DNA of 64,000 nt from Actinoplanes lutulentus (GCF_003259845.1 NZ_QLMJ01000022.1:124001-188000); one strand, 5' to 3'. Positions 24,443 to 32,938 are shown, counted from the stretch's first letter. The notes: generated from the sequence alone by a model not told the origin. Numbers and translations are program-made.

Positions 24443-25178
24443 GCCCGTTCGACGGCGCCATGCCGGGCAGGCTCGGCAGATCGGTGACGATCAGGTTCGC
24501 CACCTCGGTGAGGCGCCTGTTGTTGTTCCGGGCGTACGCGCGGATCCGCAGGAACGCCTCGTCGGGGGTGACGCCGTGAATCTGGGCGATCGCGCCCTTG
24601 GCCTGCTCGATGATGATCCGGCTGTTCAACGCCCCCTGCAGCTGCTCGGTCAGCACCTCGTTGCGTCGGATCGTGCGTTCCTGCATCAGGCCGATGGTCG
24701 CCACGTCGGCGAGCGCCTGCATGATCGGGACATCGTCGGGTTCGAAATCTCCACCGGCATTGGTGCCGAAGATGTTGAGTGCGCCGATCACCTGGGAACG
24801 CAGCCGTAGCGGAAACGCGTGCACCGACCGGAAGCCTGCCTCCGCCGCCCGCGGCGCGAAGCGCGGCCAGCGGGCCGCCGCGGCCGCCAGGTCGACGTTG
24901 ATGACCGACGTGCCCGTCCGGAACGCCTCCAGACAGGGGCCCTGGTCGTTCTGGAGCTGGAACAGCTCCACCAGGCGGACGTTCTCGTCGGAGCCGGCCA
25001 CGAACTCCAGCCGGCCGTGCTCGTCGGCCAGCATCAGCCCGGCCGCCGCCGCTCCGACCAGGTTGCGGGCCCGGTCGGTGAGCATGTGCAGGAACTCCAG
25101 TAGATCGAACTCGTCGACAAGGGTATCGGCGGCCTCCACGAAGATCGTGGCGAGCCGTTCAGCCGAGACAGTGCTCAT
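24420..25178 (-). CDS. GAF-ANTAR regulator (putative RNA-binding antiterminator)
   Basis: 252 residues. Residues about 10-165 form a GAF domain (LLEFLHMLTDRARNLVGAAAAGLMLAD, GPCLEAFRTGT, ALNIFG), a small-molecule or redox sensor. Residues about 175-235 form an ANTAR domain (ALNSRIIIEQAKGAIAQIHG and ARNNNRRLTEVANLIV), which binds paired hexaloop RNA hairpins to block termination. No histidine kinase partner is adjacent. It is followed on the same strand by nothing, and is preceded by a second GAF-ANTAR gene 27 bases upstream, so the two are probably co-transcribed paralogs. Such proteins are abundant in actinomycetes. Confidence 0.9.
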   Translation of the reverse strand: MSTVSAERLATIFVEAADTLVDEFDLLEFLHMLTDRARNLVGAAAAGLMLADEHGRLEFVAGSDENVRLVELFQLQNDQGPCLEAFRTGTSVINVDLAAAAARWPRFAPRAAEAGFRSVHAFPLRLRSQVIGALNIFGTNAGGDFEPDDVPIMQALADVATIGLMQERTIRRNEVLTEQLQGALNSRIIIEQAKGAIAQIHGVTPDEAFLRIRAYARNNNRRLTEVANLIVTDLPSLPGMAPSNGPTTPPRS

Positions 25179-25205
25179 GCCGTACCTTTCGGAAGCTCTG
25201 GATCT

Positions 25206-25928
25206 TCATTCTTTGTGCCCGTCCAATCGCAGCGTTCGGTTGACGACATCGCGTGCGACATCTTCGAGACGACGGTTCTCGGAATAGGCGTAAGCCCGCA
25301 TCCGCAGGAGCGCCTCAGCGATCGACACCCCTAACTGCATCATGACCATGCCCTGTGCTTGGAACAGCTCGGCGCGGTGGCCGACATCCAGGAGCCCGGT
25401 GCCGTTACCGTCACGCTTGAGCTTTTCCTCCTGCGTGTCCAGCAGCATCTCGACGGTGACGTCCGCGAAGGTGAAAGCCATCCGCAGCTCCGCCTCCGTC
25501 AACGGTCCCACCCGATCACGGAAGATGTCCATGACCCCGAGCCGTGCGGCACCCACCTGAAGCGGAAACGCGAAAACGGCGCGGACCCCGTTGTCATGGG
25601 CGGCGGGTGCGTACATCGGCCATCGGTAGTTGGCGGCGTCAGCCAGATTGGCGGCGAGAACCGGCCGGCGAGCGGCGAACGCATCGATGCAGGGTCCCTC
25701 ACCCAGGACAAACTGCAATTCTTCGGTACGCCCGATCGCCTCGTCCGAGGTAGCGGACACCCCGAGCGTCCCGTCGGCGGTCATCACACAGATGCCCGCC
25801 CCGGAAGCTGACACACCCTCGGCGGCCGCGCGGCAGACCCGCTGCAGCACATCGAGGTGCTCAGGCTGCCCGTCGATCAGGTGGCGAACCGTGCTCCGAT
25901 AATCACCCTCGCCGTTTGCCGAGGTCAT
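25206..25928 (-). CDS. Second GAF-ANTAR regulator, paralog of its neighbour
   Basis: About 240 residues from the ATG at 25928; a longer reading from 26099 would add about 57 low-complexity residues without domain character. The GAF domain shows AAAEGVSASGAGICVMTADG, ELQFVLGEGPCIDAFAARRPV and GVMDIFRD. The ANTAR domain is RAELFQAQGMVMMQLGVSIAEALLRMRAYAYSENRRLEDVA. In the C terminus it shares the arrangement EALLRMRAYA..NRRLE with its neighbour, showing duplication. As first gene of the pair its promoter should lie in the 250-bp gap upstream. Expected role: sense a signal through GAF and regulate transcription termination through RNA binding. Confidence 0.88.
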   Translation of the reverse strand: MTSANGEGDYRSTVRHLIDGQPEHLDVLQRVCRAAAEGVSASGAGICVMTADGTLGVSATSDEAIGRTEELQFVLGEGPCIDAFAARRPVLAANLADAANYRWPMYAPAAHDNGVRAVFAFPLQVGAARLGVMDIFRDRVGPLTEAELRMAFTFADVTVEMLLDTQEEKLKRDGNGTGLLDVGHRAELFQAQGMVMMQLGVSIAEALLRMRAYAYSENRRLEDVARDVVNRTLRLDGHKE

Positions 25929-26075
25929 GACGCCGCGGACTCCGGGCATGCATGGGCAGTGGCACGCTCCAGTGCCGGCATTACCGTCCCCTTCCCGGCA
26001 CACACGCCAGGGGCTGGGGCGGGATGAGCCTGCTCTACGCTCCCACCTTACGCTGGCCCACCCGAAATGGCCGCA

Positions 26076-26088
26076 TCCCAATGGGGGA
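26076..26088. promoter_or_regulatory. Second copy of the TCCCAATGGGGGA motif
   Basis: Identical 13-bp match to 23943-23955, here between the GAF-ANTAR gene (minus) and the plus-strand hypothetical gene. The sequence running from it reads GGGGGAACTTCGTCC, somewhat like an ECF-type -35 (GGAAC), but no matching -10 is secure. Confidence 0.4.
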
Positions 26089-26178
26089 ACTTCGTCCACA
26101 TCGGATCAGGCCACGTCCCGCGATCCATCGCTCATGGTGTGACCTGGGCGGTTCGCCGGTCAGCGTATGCTCCACGGC

Positions 26179-26601
26179 GTGAGTGACCTGTTGAAGACCC
26201 ATATCCAGAACGTTCTGGAAGCCAACCACGCCGACGCGGGCAAGATCCGGCAGCGGATCACCGAGCTGGAGGGTGAGGGCCGGCGGATCGTCACCGGCGG
26301 GCAGCTCGACGACGAGGCCTGGGACATCATCGACTGGCGGACCAACGAGATCCTCGCCGCCGGCAACGACGGGCTCGATGGGTACGAGGCCGCGGGCAAG
26401 GACCTCGACCCGAGCGACAACTGGGTCCACTTCGACCGCATCCTGCAGGACCTGGGCGTGACCTACGTCGAGACCCCGGGCCTGCCGGAGAGCCTCGCCA
26501 ACCTGATCGAGGACTGGGCCCTCGCCAGCGACGCCGACGAGGTCGCGCAGGTCATCGGCTGGGCAGAGGACAAGATCGAGGAGTACCAGGCCGAAGCGTA
26601 A
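26179..26601 (+). CDS. Small acidic hypothetical protein
   Basis: 140 residues, soluble, acidic and helical (SDLLKTHIQNVLEANHADAGKIRQRITELEGEGRRIV; ending WAEDKIEEYQAEA). I do not recognise the family. A GTG at 26179 and an ATG at 26167 are both possible; neither has a Shine-Dalgarno. TATGCT at 26166-26171 would be a good -10 box for transcription starting at or near the GTG, which would make a leaderless mRNA. Codon third positions are strongly GC-rich, supporting a real gene. It stands alone between a regulatory block and a secreted-protein gene. Confidence 0.65.
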   Translation: MSDLLKTHIQNVLEANHADAGKIRQRITELEGEGRRIVTGGQLDDEAWDIIDWRTNEILAAGNDGLDGYEAAGKDLDPSDNWVHFDRILQDLGVTYVETPGLPESLANLIEDWALASDADEVAQVIGWAEDKIEEYQAEA

Positions 26602-26756
26602 GACCGCTTCGCGCGTACCAAATGGGGTGGGCCCTGAGCGGGCGGGAACCGCTCAGGGTGACCCTGGTGAGGCGTTCTCGGTAACAGCGAGGGCGGGGTC
26701 GGCTACGGTCGAATCGCCCTGATTTCACCCCATGCTGTTGTCTGCGGGAGCGGGTC

Positions 26757-29060
26757 ATGCTGACCTTGTCGCGTTTTGTCACCGCCGTGTTCGTGCTGGT
26801 CGCGATGGTTTTGATGCCTCCCGGGGCGGCCATGGCGCAGCTCGCCGCTCCCAGCATCGATTCGTTCTCACCGGTGGTCGTCTCCGGTGGCGGGACGGTC
26901 ACGGTGCAGGTCAGCAACCTCGACGCGGAACCGGCTGCGGTCAGCGTCACGATCAACGGCGCGGCCGCGACAGTCGCGTCGCGGACCGCGAGCAGCCTGA
27001 CGGTCACCGTGCCGAGCGGTGTCGGCGGCGGCAAGATCGCGGTGACCACGCCGTCCGGGACCGCGACCAGCAGTGCGGACCTGTTTGTGCTGCCGGGGCG
27101 CGTCAGCGCGGCGGACGTGGGCGGCACCGGCCGGATCACCGTCGGGACGAAAACCACGCTCAGCGTTCCCGCGGGCAAGACTTTGGTACGCCTGTTCGAC
27201 GACCTGCTCGCCGAACGGTTCGCCGTGCTGATCGAGGCGAATTCGCCCAGTTCGTGCACGTCGACGTTCGATCTGCGGGTCTATGACACCCGGCTCGGGC
27301 AGACCGGTGCCGTCTCGTGTTTCGGCAGCAACGGGCAGCTCGACACGATGCCGCCGGTGAGCGTGCCCGGCGTCCGGACGCTGATCGTCAAGAACACCTC
27401 CTCGTCGGCGGCGACGCTCGACGTGACGATCTACAAGGTGCCCGCCGACGCGGACCTGGGCACGCTGCCGCTCGATGGCACCGCCAAGACCGTGACGATC
27501 AGCAACCCGGGACAGAACGGATACCTGTCGTTCACCGGCACGTCCGGCCAGCGGATCTCGGTGCAGACGTCGAGCGCCTCGGCCGGGTTCGGCTGCTGCT
27601 ACGTGACCTGGGGAATCTATTCGGCGAGTGGGACGCGGATCGGGTCGTCGAAGGCCGGCAACGACTTCCTCGACGCGGTCACGCTGCCCGCGGCCGGCAC
27701 CTACCAGCTGCGCATCGACCCGGCCGAGCTGCGGACCGGATCGATCACCGCGCAGGCCTGGGCGTTCACCACCGACGCCGACCTCGGCGGGCTCACCCTC
27801 GACGGCACCGCCAAGACGGTGACGCTCAGTGAAGCGGGTCGCAACGGGTACCTGACGTTCGCCGGCACCGCCGGCCAGAAGGTCGTGGTCCAGGCGACCG
27901 GCCTGTCGGCGTCACTGTCCTGCTGCTTCCTGACGTGGGGGCTGTACGCCGCCGACGGCACCCTGGTCGGCGCGCTGAAGAGCGGAAACGACTTCCTCGA
28001 CACGGTGACCCTGCCTGCGGCAGGCACCTATCAGTTGCGCCTGGACCCGGCCGGGGTACGCACCGGATCGATCACCGTCCAGGCCTGGAGCGTGACCGCC
28101 GACGCCGATCTCGGCACCCTGACGCTGGACGGGACCGCGAAGACGGTGGCGTTCACCAACCCCGGACGCAACGGATACCTGTCGTTCGCCGGTACCGCGA
28201 ACCAGACGGTGACCGTGCAGGCCAGCGCGGCGTCGGCCGGGTTCGGGTGCTGCTATGTGACGTGGGGCGTCTACAACCCGGACGGCACGCGGCTCGGCTC
28301 GGCCAAATCCGGCAACGACGTGGTTCAGGTGGTGCTGCCGACGGCCGGTACGTATCAGTTGCGCCTTGACCCCGCCGAAGCGCGGACCGGGACGATCGCG
28401 CTTGCCGCCTGGACGATCACCGTGGACACGAACTTCGGGACGTTGCCGCTCGACGGCACCGCGAAGTCGGTCACGCTCAGCACGCCGGGGCACAGCGGTT
28501 ACGTGTCGTTCGCCGGAACCGCCAACCAGAAGGTGTCCGTGCAGGTGTCGAACGCGTCGACCGACCTGCTGTTCTACCTGAACTGGGGTGTCTACACGTC
28601 GGGTGGAACCCTGGTCGGCACCGGGCGGGTCGGCAACGACTTCCTGGAATCGGTGACCCTGCCGTCGGCCGGGACCTACCAGGTACGCCTGGCGCCGGCC
28701 GACGGGCGTGCCGGGTCGGCGACGCTGAACGCCTGGACCGCGTCGGCCGACCTCAACCTGGGGACGCTGACGCTGGACGCGGTCGCCAAGACGGTGTCGC
28801 TCAGCACGCCCACGGTGAACGGGTACCTGTCGTTCACCGGCACCGCCAATCAGACGGTGACCATCAACGCGAGCAACGCGACCGGCGGGCTGCCGTGCTG
28901 CTACGTGACGTGGACGATCAAGCGGCCCGACGGGACCGTGCTGGCGACGAAGGTCGGCCAGGACGCGGTGACGCTGACACTGCCGTCGGCGGGGGTCCAC
29001 CAGATCTACATCGACCCGGCGGAGGGCCGGACGGGGTCGCTGACGTTCACGGCGTCCTGA
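26757..29060 (+). CDS. Secreted protein with IPT/TIG-like domain and five ~109-residue tandem repeats
   Basis: 767 residues. The ATG at 26757 follows GGGAGCGGG and opens a signal peptide ending near AMAQL. Residues about 30-110 look like an IPT/TIG fold (PSIDSFSPVVVSGGGTVTV). Next is a domain with conserved Cys, then five tandem copies of about 109 residues starting near 27448, 27776, 28105, 28429 and 28750. Each begins D.(N/D)(L/F)G.L.LDGTAK and continues GY(L/V)SFAGTA.Q.V.VQ, CCYVTWG, GNDF...VTLP.AGTYQLR.DPA. The AGTYQLRVDPA ending recalls PPC (bacterial pre-peptidase C-terminal) domains. Four copies keep the paired Cys; copy 4 has lost it. No enzymatic domain is visible; an extracellular binding or structural role is likely. 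Confidence 0.82.
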   Translation: MLTLSRFVTAVFVLVAMVLMPPGAAMAQLAAPSIDSFSPVVVSGGGTVTVQVSNLDAEPAAVSVTINGAAATVASRTASSLTVTVPSGVGGGKIAVTTPSGTATSSADLFVLPGRVSAADVGGTGRITVGTKTTLSVPAGKTLVRLFDDLLAERFAVLIEANSPSSCTSTFDLRVYDTRLGQTGAVSCFGSNGQLDTMPPVSVPGVRTLIVKNTSSSAATLDVTIYKVPADADLGTLPLDGTAKTVTISNPGQNGYLSFTGTSGQRISVQTSSASAGFGCCYVTWGIYSASGTRIGSSKAGNDFLDAVTLPAAGTYQLRIDPAELRTGSITAQAWAFTTDADLGGLTLDGTAKTVTLSEAGRNGYLTFAGTAGQKVVVQATGLSASLSCCFLTWGLYAADGTLVGALKSGNDFLDTVTLPAAGTYQLRLDPAGVRTGSITVQAWSVTADADLGTLTLDGTAKTVAFTNPGRNGYLSFAGTANQTVTVQASAASAGFGCCYVTWGVYNPDGTRLGSAKSGNDVVQVVLPTAGTYQLRLDPAEARTGTIALAAWTITVDTNFGTLPLDGTAKSVTLSTPGHSGYVSFAGTANQKVSVQVSNASTDLLFYLNWGVYTSGGTLVGTGRVGNDFLESVTLPSAGTYQVRLAPADGRAGSATLNAWTASADLNLGTLTLDAVAKTVSLSTPTVNGYLSFTGTANQTVTINASNATGGLPCCYVTWTIKRPDGTVLATKVGQDAVTLTLPSAGVHQIYIDPAEGRTGSLTFTAS
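27448..29057 (+). repeat. Five ~327-bp direct repeats inside the secreted-protein gene
   Basis: Protein-level copies begin near 27448, 27776, 28105, 28429 and 28750. Copies 1 and 3 are the closest (both carry SSASAGFGCCYVTWG-like or ASAASAGFGCCYVTWG stretches), suggesting recent internal duplication or gene conversion. Confidence 0.85.
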
Positions 29061-29071
29061 GTCCGTTGCGA

Positions 29072-29128
29072 TCGGCTCAGCCGTCACCACGAAGTGCGAA
29101 TAGCAGCTCTTCGGTACGGCTGAGCCGA
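29072..29128 (+). terminator. Terminator-like inverted repeat after the five-repeat gene
   Basis: TCGGCTCAGCCGT (29072-29084) pairs perfectly with ACGGCTGAGCCGA (29116-29128), a 13-bp stem with a 31-base loop. It lies 12 bases after the stop at 29060 and ends 22 bases before the next ATG. No T-run follows, as is common in actinomycetes. Confidence 0.6.
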
Positions 29129-29150
29129 GCGTGATCATGATGATGGCGGC

Positions 29151-30404
29151 ATGAGCAGACTGGTTCCGTGGACCCGTACCGTGGTCGGCTTACTCGCCGC
29201 CGGCATCCTCCTGGATCTCCGGTTCTGGACCTGGCCCTGGGCCAGAGCGGCTTCTCTCCTGGACGACCACCTGCTTTTCGTCCTGTTCGCCGTACCCGCT
29301 CTGCTGGTGGCCGCGGCACCTGCCCTCTTGCGCCGGCGGGCGGCCGCATGGACGTACCAGTCCCGCGCGGTCATCGAGGAACCGAAGTGCCCCTGGCTGC
29401 TGAGCTATCCCGGGGTGGGCATCGTGGTCGCACTCGTCGCGACCGTGGGAGTCGTGGCGCTGATGTCGATGATGTCGTTGGCGTCTTCGGCGGTGAAGGG
29501 TGCGCAGCCCGGCCTCCAGATCGAAGTCATCAAGTCCGGGCTCGGACTCTTTGCCGCCAGTGGAGCGGTGGCAGCACTCCTGCTCGCACTTCGCCGGCAA
29601 CGTCATGTGGAACTCGCCCAGGTGCATACCGAACTGGACGCGACCGAACGCCGCTTCACCGACCTGTACACCAAGGCTGTCGAACAACTCGGTTCGGCTG
29701 ACGCCGCCGTGCGGCTCGGTGGCCTTTACGCCCTGGAACGGGCTGCTCAGAACGACATCGGACAGCGGCAGACCATCGTGAACGTCCTGTGCGCCTATCT
29801 GCGGATGCCGTACCAGCCGCCTGTTGCTGCTGCCGCCGTCGGAGGCCGCGCCCACGAGGTGAACGGCGACCTGCCGGTGGAACTCCCACTCGGTTCCGGC
29901 GAGCGGCAGCCTCAGGATGGGCGGGATGCGAAGCTGGAATTTCAGGTCAGGCTGACCGCACAGGGAATTCTCACCCTGCATCTCACCTGCCCGCTCGATC
30001 CCGCGTACGACATGGTCAGATTCTGTCCTCCGAGCAGGACATCTGATTTCTGGCCGTTCCTGGACATCGATCTCACCGGGGCCACCCTCATCGACTGGGC
30101 GTTGCCGCAGGGTTATGTCAGCAAAGCTCTGTTCGAAAACGCGGTCTTTGTCGGGCGTACCGTCTTTGATGGGGTTGCCTTTGCCGGTGAGGCCCGATTC
30201 GGCGGAGCGCGATTCGACGGCGAAGTCCGGTTCGACGACGCGGTTTTTCATGGCGTCGCCAGCTTCGCCGACGTGCGGTTCGCGGAGCCTCCGTCCTTCA
30301 ACGATGCCAGCGCCGAGTCGCAGAGCACGCGGTCGGACGTGTGGCCTCCCGGTTGGCGTCTCGGGCAGAGTGATTCGCGGTTCACGAAGCTCGTCCACGA
30401 ATAG
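29151..30404 (+). CDS. Membrane protein with C-terminal pentapeptide repeats
   Basis: 417 residues. Three or four hydrophobic helices occupy residues 1-145 (VVGLLAAGILLDLRFWTW, LLFVLFAVPALLVAAAPALL, IVVALVATVGVVALMSMM, SGLGLFAASGAVAALLLAL). A conserved stretch follows: ATERRFTDLYTKAVEQLGSADAAVRLGGLYALERAAQND..RQTIVNVLCAYLRMPY, a hallmark of a large actinobacterial pentapeptide-repeat family. Residues about 300-385 have an A(D/N)LXX-like period of five (GATLIDWAL, ALFENAVFVGRTVFDGVAFAGEARFGGARFDGEVRFDDAVFHGVASFADVRF), predicted to form a right-handed quadrilateral helix. The cellular role of this family is not known. It faces the SRPBCC gene with only 10 bases between stops, which include the palindrome AGGCGGCCGCCT. 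Confidence 0.85.
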   Translation: MSRLVPWTRTVVGLLAAGILLDLRFWTWPWARAASLLDDHLLFVLFAVPALLVAAAPALLRRRAAAWTYQSRAVIEEPKCPWLLSYPGVGIVVALVATVGVVALMSMMSLASSAVKGAQPGLQIEVIKSGLGLFAASGAVAALLLALRRQRHVELAQVHTELDATERRFTDLYTKAVEQLGSADAAVRLGGLYALERAAQNDIGQRQTIVNVLCAYLRMPYQPPVAAAAVGGRAHEVNGDLPVELPLGSGERQPQDGRDAKLEFQVRLTAQGILTLHLTCPLDPAYDMVRFCPPSRTSDFWPFLDIDLTGATLIDWALPQGYVSKALFENAVFVGRTVFDGVAFAGEARFGGARFDGEVRFDDAVFHGVASFADVRFAEPPSFNDASAESQSTRSDVWPPGWRLGQSDSRFTKLVHE

Positions 30405-30414
30405 AGGCGGCCGC

Positions 30415-30831
30415 CTAGCTGTCCGATCCGGTGCCTTCCAGAACAGCTTTGATCTCGGCGATGCCTCGCTCGACGCGGGGGTGGACCAGCGCCGCCATCG
30501 CGTGCGGGAGGACGTCGGTGGTCCAGACGAGGCGGCTGCGGCTGTCGTCTTTTTCGAAGACCTGGAAGGCCGCGTGGTGGTAGGTCAGGGGCATCCGCTG
30601 GCCTTCGACCACCGTGTACGCCATCCGGCGGATGTCGTGGTCGACCGCCACGATGAGCTCGCGGACCTGGTGGCCGTCCGGCATGGTCAGGATGCGGTTG
30701 TCGCCTTCGATGACGGCGTTGGTGACCCGGCCGGGCAGCAGGCGCTGGTGGACCGCGCCCACGTCGGCGACGGCCTCCCAGACGCGGTCGGCGGGGACGT
30801 CGATGGTGGTTTCTACGCGGATGGTGGCCAC
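30415..30831 (-). CDS. SRPBCC (polyketide-cyclase/START-like) family protein
   Basis: 138 residues, soluble. It begins MATIRVETTIDVPADRVWEAVADVGAVHQRLLPG, the usual first strand and helix of SRPBCC proteins, and continues with alternating strands (VNAVIEGDNRILTM, RMAYTVV, YHHAAFQVFEKDDSRSRLVWTTDVLP) before the long C-terminal helix (VHPRVERGIAEIKAVLEGT). These proteins bind hydrophobic ligands in a deep cavity; a substrate cannot be inferred here. The gene diverges from the MFS/acetyltransferase gene. Confidence 0.88.
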   Translation of the reverse strand: MATIRVETTIDVPADRVWEAVADVGAVHQRLLPGRVTNAVIEGDNRILTMPDGHQVRELIVAVDHDIRRMAYTVVEGQRMPLTYHHAAFQVFEKDDSRSRLVWTTDVLPHAMAALVHPRVERGIAEIKAVLEGTGSDS

Positions 30832-30874
30832 GCGGCATGGTAACGGTAGGGTCTTGCTTGAGCTGACGTTCCAG

Positions 30875-30936
30875 TCCGACCTGTCTGGCGGCTCGCTGAT
30901 TCTTGGCGGAGCTTGTGCTGACAGGTCGGATTTTTT
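30875..30936 (+). promoter_or_regulatory. Attenuator-like inverted repeat followed by a T-run at the start of the MFS gene
   Basis: TCCGACCTGTC (30875-30885) pairs perfectly with GACAGGTCGGA (30920-30930), and TTTTTT follows at 30931-30936. The 34-base loop contains GGCGGAG and both candidate start codons (TTG 30903, GTG 30915). This has the form of an intrinsic terminator that overlaps the 5' end of the coding frame, so it could act as an attenuator or as a translational switch. Confidence 0.5.
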
Positions 30937-32681
30937 GTGTCCCGGGTGTTGTCCGGTTCTTTGTTCCCGCCGCTGTCGCCCGGCTGGGTGTGGCGATGAG
31001 TGGGCTCGCGGTTTTCTGGACGGTTCATGGGGCGTCCGGTTCGTTCGGGCGGGCGGGTGCGGCCACCGGGGCGTTCGCTCTCGCGGATGCGGTGGTGGGT
31101 CCGCAGATCGGACGGTTGGTCGACCGGTGGGGTCAGCGCCGGGTGGTGCCCGTGACGACGGCGGTGTTCGTCGTCGCTGTCATCGCGTTACTGAACGCCG
31201 GTCCGCTGACTAATATAGGTATTTTTGCGGATATAGGTCTTTTATTGGATATCGGGCTGCCTGGTTTGGTAGGTGCGGCCCTTCCGCCGGTTGGGGCGCT
31301 CTCGGCCGCACGATGGCGGGTCGCGGTGGACGACATGAGAGCCGCGTTGTCGATCGACGGCGCTCTGAACGACGCGGTCTTCCTGGCCGGACCGGTGCTG
31401 GTGACCACGCTCGGCGCGGGGGTCACGCCGTGGTCGGGGCTCGCGCTCGCGGCGACTCTGGTGGCGGCGGGCATGCTGGGCCTGCTGACGGCCACGGCAA
31501 CCGAACCACCGCCGGGAGGATCGGCACAGGGCGTCCTCGTCGACCGCCGGCTGTTGAACCGGCGCTTCCTGTCGCTGTTCGCCGCGAACCTGGCCATGGG
31601 ATTCTTCTTCGGCGGCATCGGTGTGGCGATCACCGGGTTCGCGTTCGCGCACGGCTCCGGCGCGTTCGCCGGTCTGATCACAGCGGTTGCCGGAGCGGCC
31701 AGCCTGGTGGCCGGCCTCGGATACGGAAGTCTTCACGGTCGCCCGCTACCCACCATGAGAGCGGCGAGCATCGTCATCACGGTCGGCTGCGGGTTGCTCG
31801 CGCTGACGCCCGGCCTGCCGGCCATGTTCGCCGGATATGCCCTCGTCGGCGGGTGCGTGGCTCTCGTGCTGATCCCCGGCGCGATCCTGCTCCAGGAAGC
31901 CACCGCGAGCGAGGTCTACACCCAGGCGATGACCTGGATGAACTCGGCGAGCGCGATCGGCATCGCCGTCTCCGCCCCGCTGATCGGGTACGTCGTCCAG
32001 CATCACGGCTGGCCGGCCGGGTTCGTGGCGCTCGCGGTGCTCACTGCCACCCTGCCGTTGACCTTGCTGACTTATAGGGTGGAGTCCATGGATTCCCCGG
32101 AAGAAGACGTCCTCGACCGGATCCGGCAGGGGCTGCTCTACACCGAGTCCGAGGCGGCGTTCCAGAACCCGCGGCGGCGAGCGGACCTGGTCTTCGAATA
32201 CAACATCACCCGTCCCGGCGACGAGGAACAGCGCCGGTCGCTGCTGGAGCGCATCCTGGGCTCGGTCGGTGCTCGTACCGTGCTGCTGTCGCCCTTTCAT
32301 GCCGGCTTCGGGAGCAACGTCCATATCGGGGACGATTTCTTCGGCAACGTCAACCTGACGTTCGTCGACGACGTGGAGATCCGCATCGGCGACGGCGTGA
32401 TGATCGCGCCGGGCGTCACGCTGACCACGACCGGCCATCCGATCCACCCGGATTTGCGTGTCGATTTCCGGCGCTTCTCCGAGCCGATCGTGATCGAGGA
32501 CAAGGTCTGGATCGGCAGCAACGTGGTCGTGCTCCCCGGCGTCCGCATCGGCTACGGCTCGGTCATCGGCGCGGGCAGCGTGGTGAGCCGCGATATCCCG
32601 CCGATGTCGGTTGCCGTCGGCGTCCCGTGCCGGGTGGTTCGCTCGATCACCGAAGAGGACCTCAAAAACGGTACGTCGTAA
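30903..32681 (+). CDS. MFS transporter fused to a hexapeptide-repeat (maltose/galactoside-type) O-acetyltransferase
   Basis: 592 residues in one uninterrupted frame. Residues 1-395 are an MFS permease: VRFFVPAAVARLGVAMSGLAVFW, then GPQIGRLVDRWGQRRVVPVT (loop 2-3 motif), with helices to about residue 390. Residues 396-592 form a left-handed beta-helix acetyltransferase: MDSPEEDVLDRIRQGLLYTE, GFGSNVHIGDDFFGNVNLTFVDD, TLTTTGHPIHPDLR (catalytic His) and VWIGSNVVVLPGVRIGYGSVIGAGSVV. An internal ATG at 32088 with GGTGGAG just upstream could yield a free acetyltransferase. The fusion may be real or may come from loss of a stop between two genes. The N-terminal start is uncertain (TTG 30903 or GTG 30915). 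Confidence 0.82.
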   Translation: MAELVLTGRIFCVPGVVRFFVPAAVARLGVAMSGLAVFWTVHGASGSFGRAGAATGAFALADAVVGPQIGRLVDRWGQRRVVPVTTAVFVVAVIALLNAGPLTNIGIFADIGLLLDIGLPGLVGAALPPVGALSAARWRVAVDDMRAALSIDGALNDAVFLAGPVLVTTLGAGVTPWSGLALAATLVAAGMLGLLTATATEPPPGGSAQGVLVDRRLLNRRFLSLFAANLAMGFFFGGIGVAITGFAFAHGSGAFAGLITAVAGAASLVAGLGYGSLHGRPLPTMRAASIVITVGCGLLALTPGLPAMFAGYALVGGCVALVLIPGAILLQEATASEVYTQAMTWMNSASAIGIAVSAPLIGYVVQHHGWPAGFVALAVLTATLPLTLLTYRVESMDSPEEDVLDRIRQGLLYTESEAAFQNPRRRADLVFEYNITRPGDEEQRRSLLERILGSVGARTVLLSPFHAGFGSNVHIGDDFFGNVNLTFVDDVEIRIGDGVMIAPGVTLTTTGHPIHPDLRVDFRRFSEPIVIEDKVWIGSNVVVLPGVRIGYGSVIGAGSVVSRDIPPMSVAVGVPCRVVRSITEEDLKNGTS

Positions 32682-32830
32682 GCCTGGGGCCACTTACTCT
32701 CCAGCCCGAGCCGTCCGGCTGGCGGTCAGTCGGTCCAGGGGCTGCTTGGTCCAGGGGCCGGCTCGTCCAGCGGCTGGGTTCGGTCTGGTTGGCGGGGCCG
32801 ACGGCATCACGCCGGGAGCATTCCGCCCGG

Positions 32831-32938
32831 TGTGTGTCGAGTTGAGGCCCGCCTCGCACCCGAAATCGACACAGGGCAGGCGGTTCGCAGGGTGTGTGTC
32901 GATTTTGGGGGCGTAGCGAACCCGAAGTCGACACACCC
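32831..32938. repeat. Two tandem REP-like hairpins built on TGTGTCGA/TCGACACA
   Basis: Copy 1 pairs 32833-32840 with 32866-32873. Copy 2 pairs 32894-32902 with 32928-32936, and inner bases (CGATTTTGGGG against AACCCGAAGTCG) extend the stem with G-U pairs. Both have the layout GTGTGTCGA, about 25 bases, CCCGAARTCGACACA, so they are two diverged copies of one element. Confidence 0.7.
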
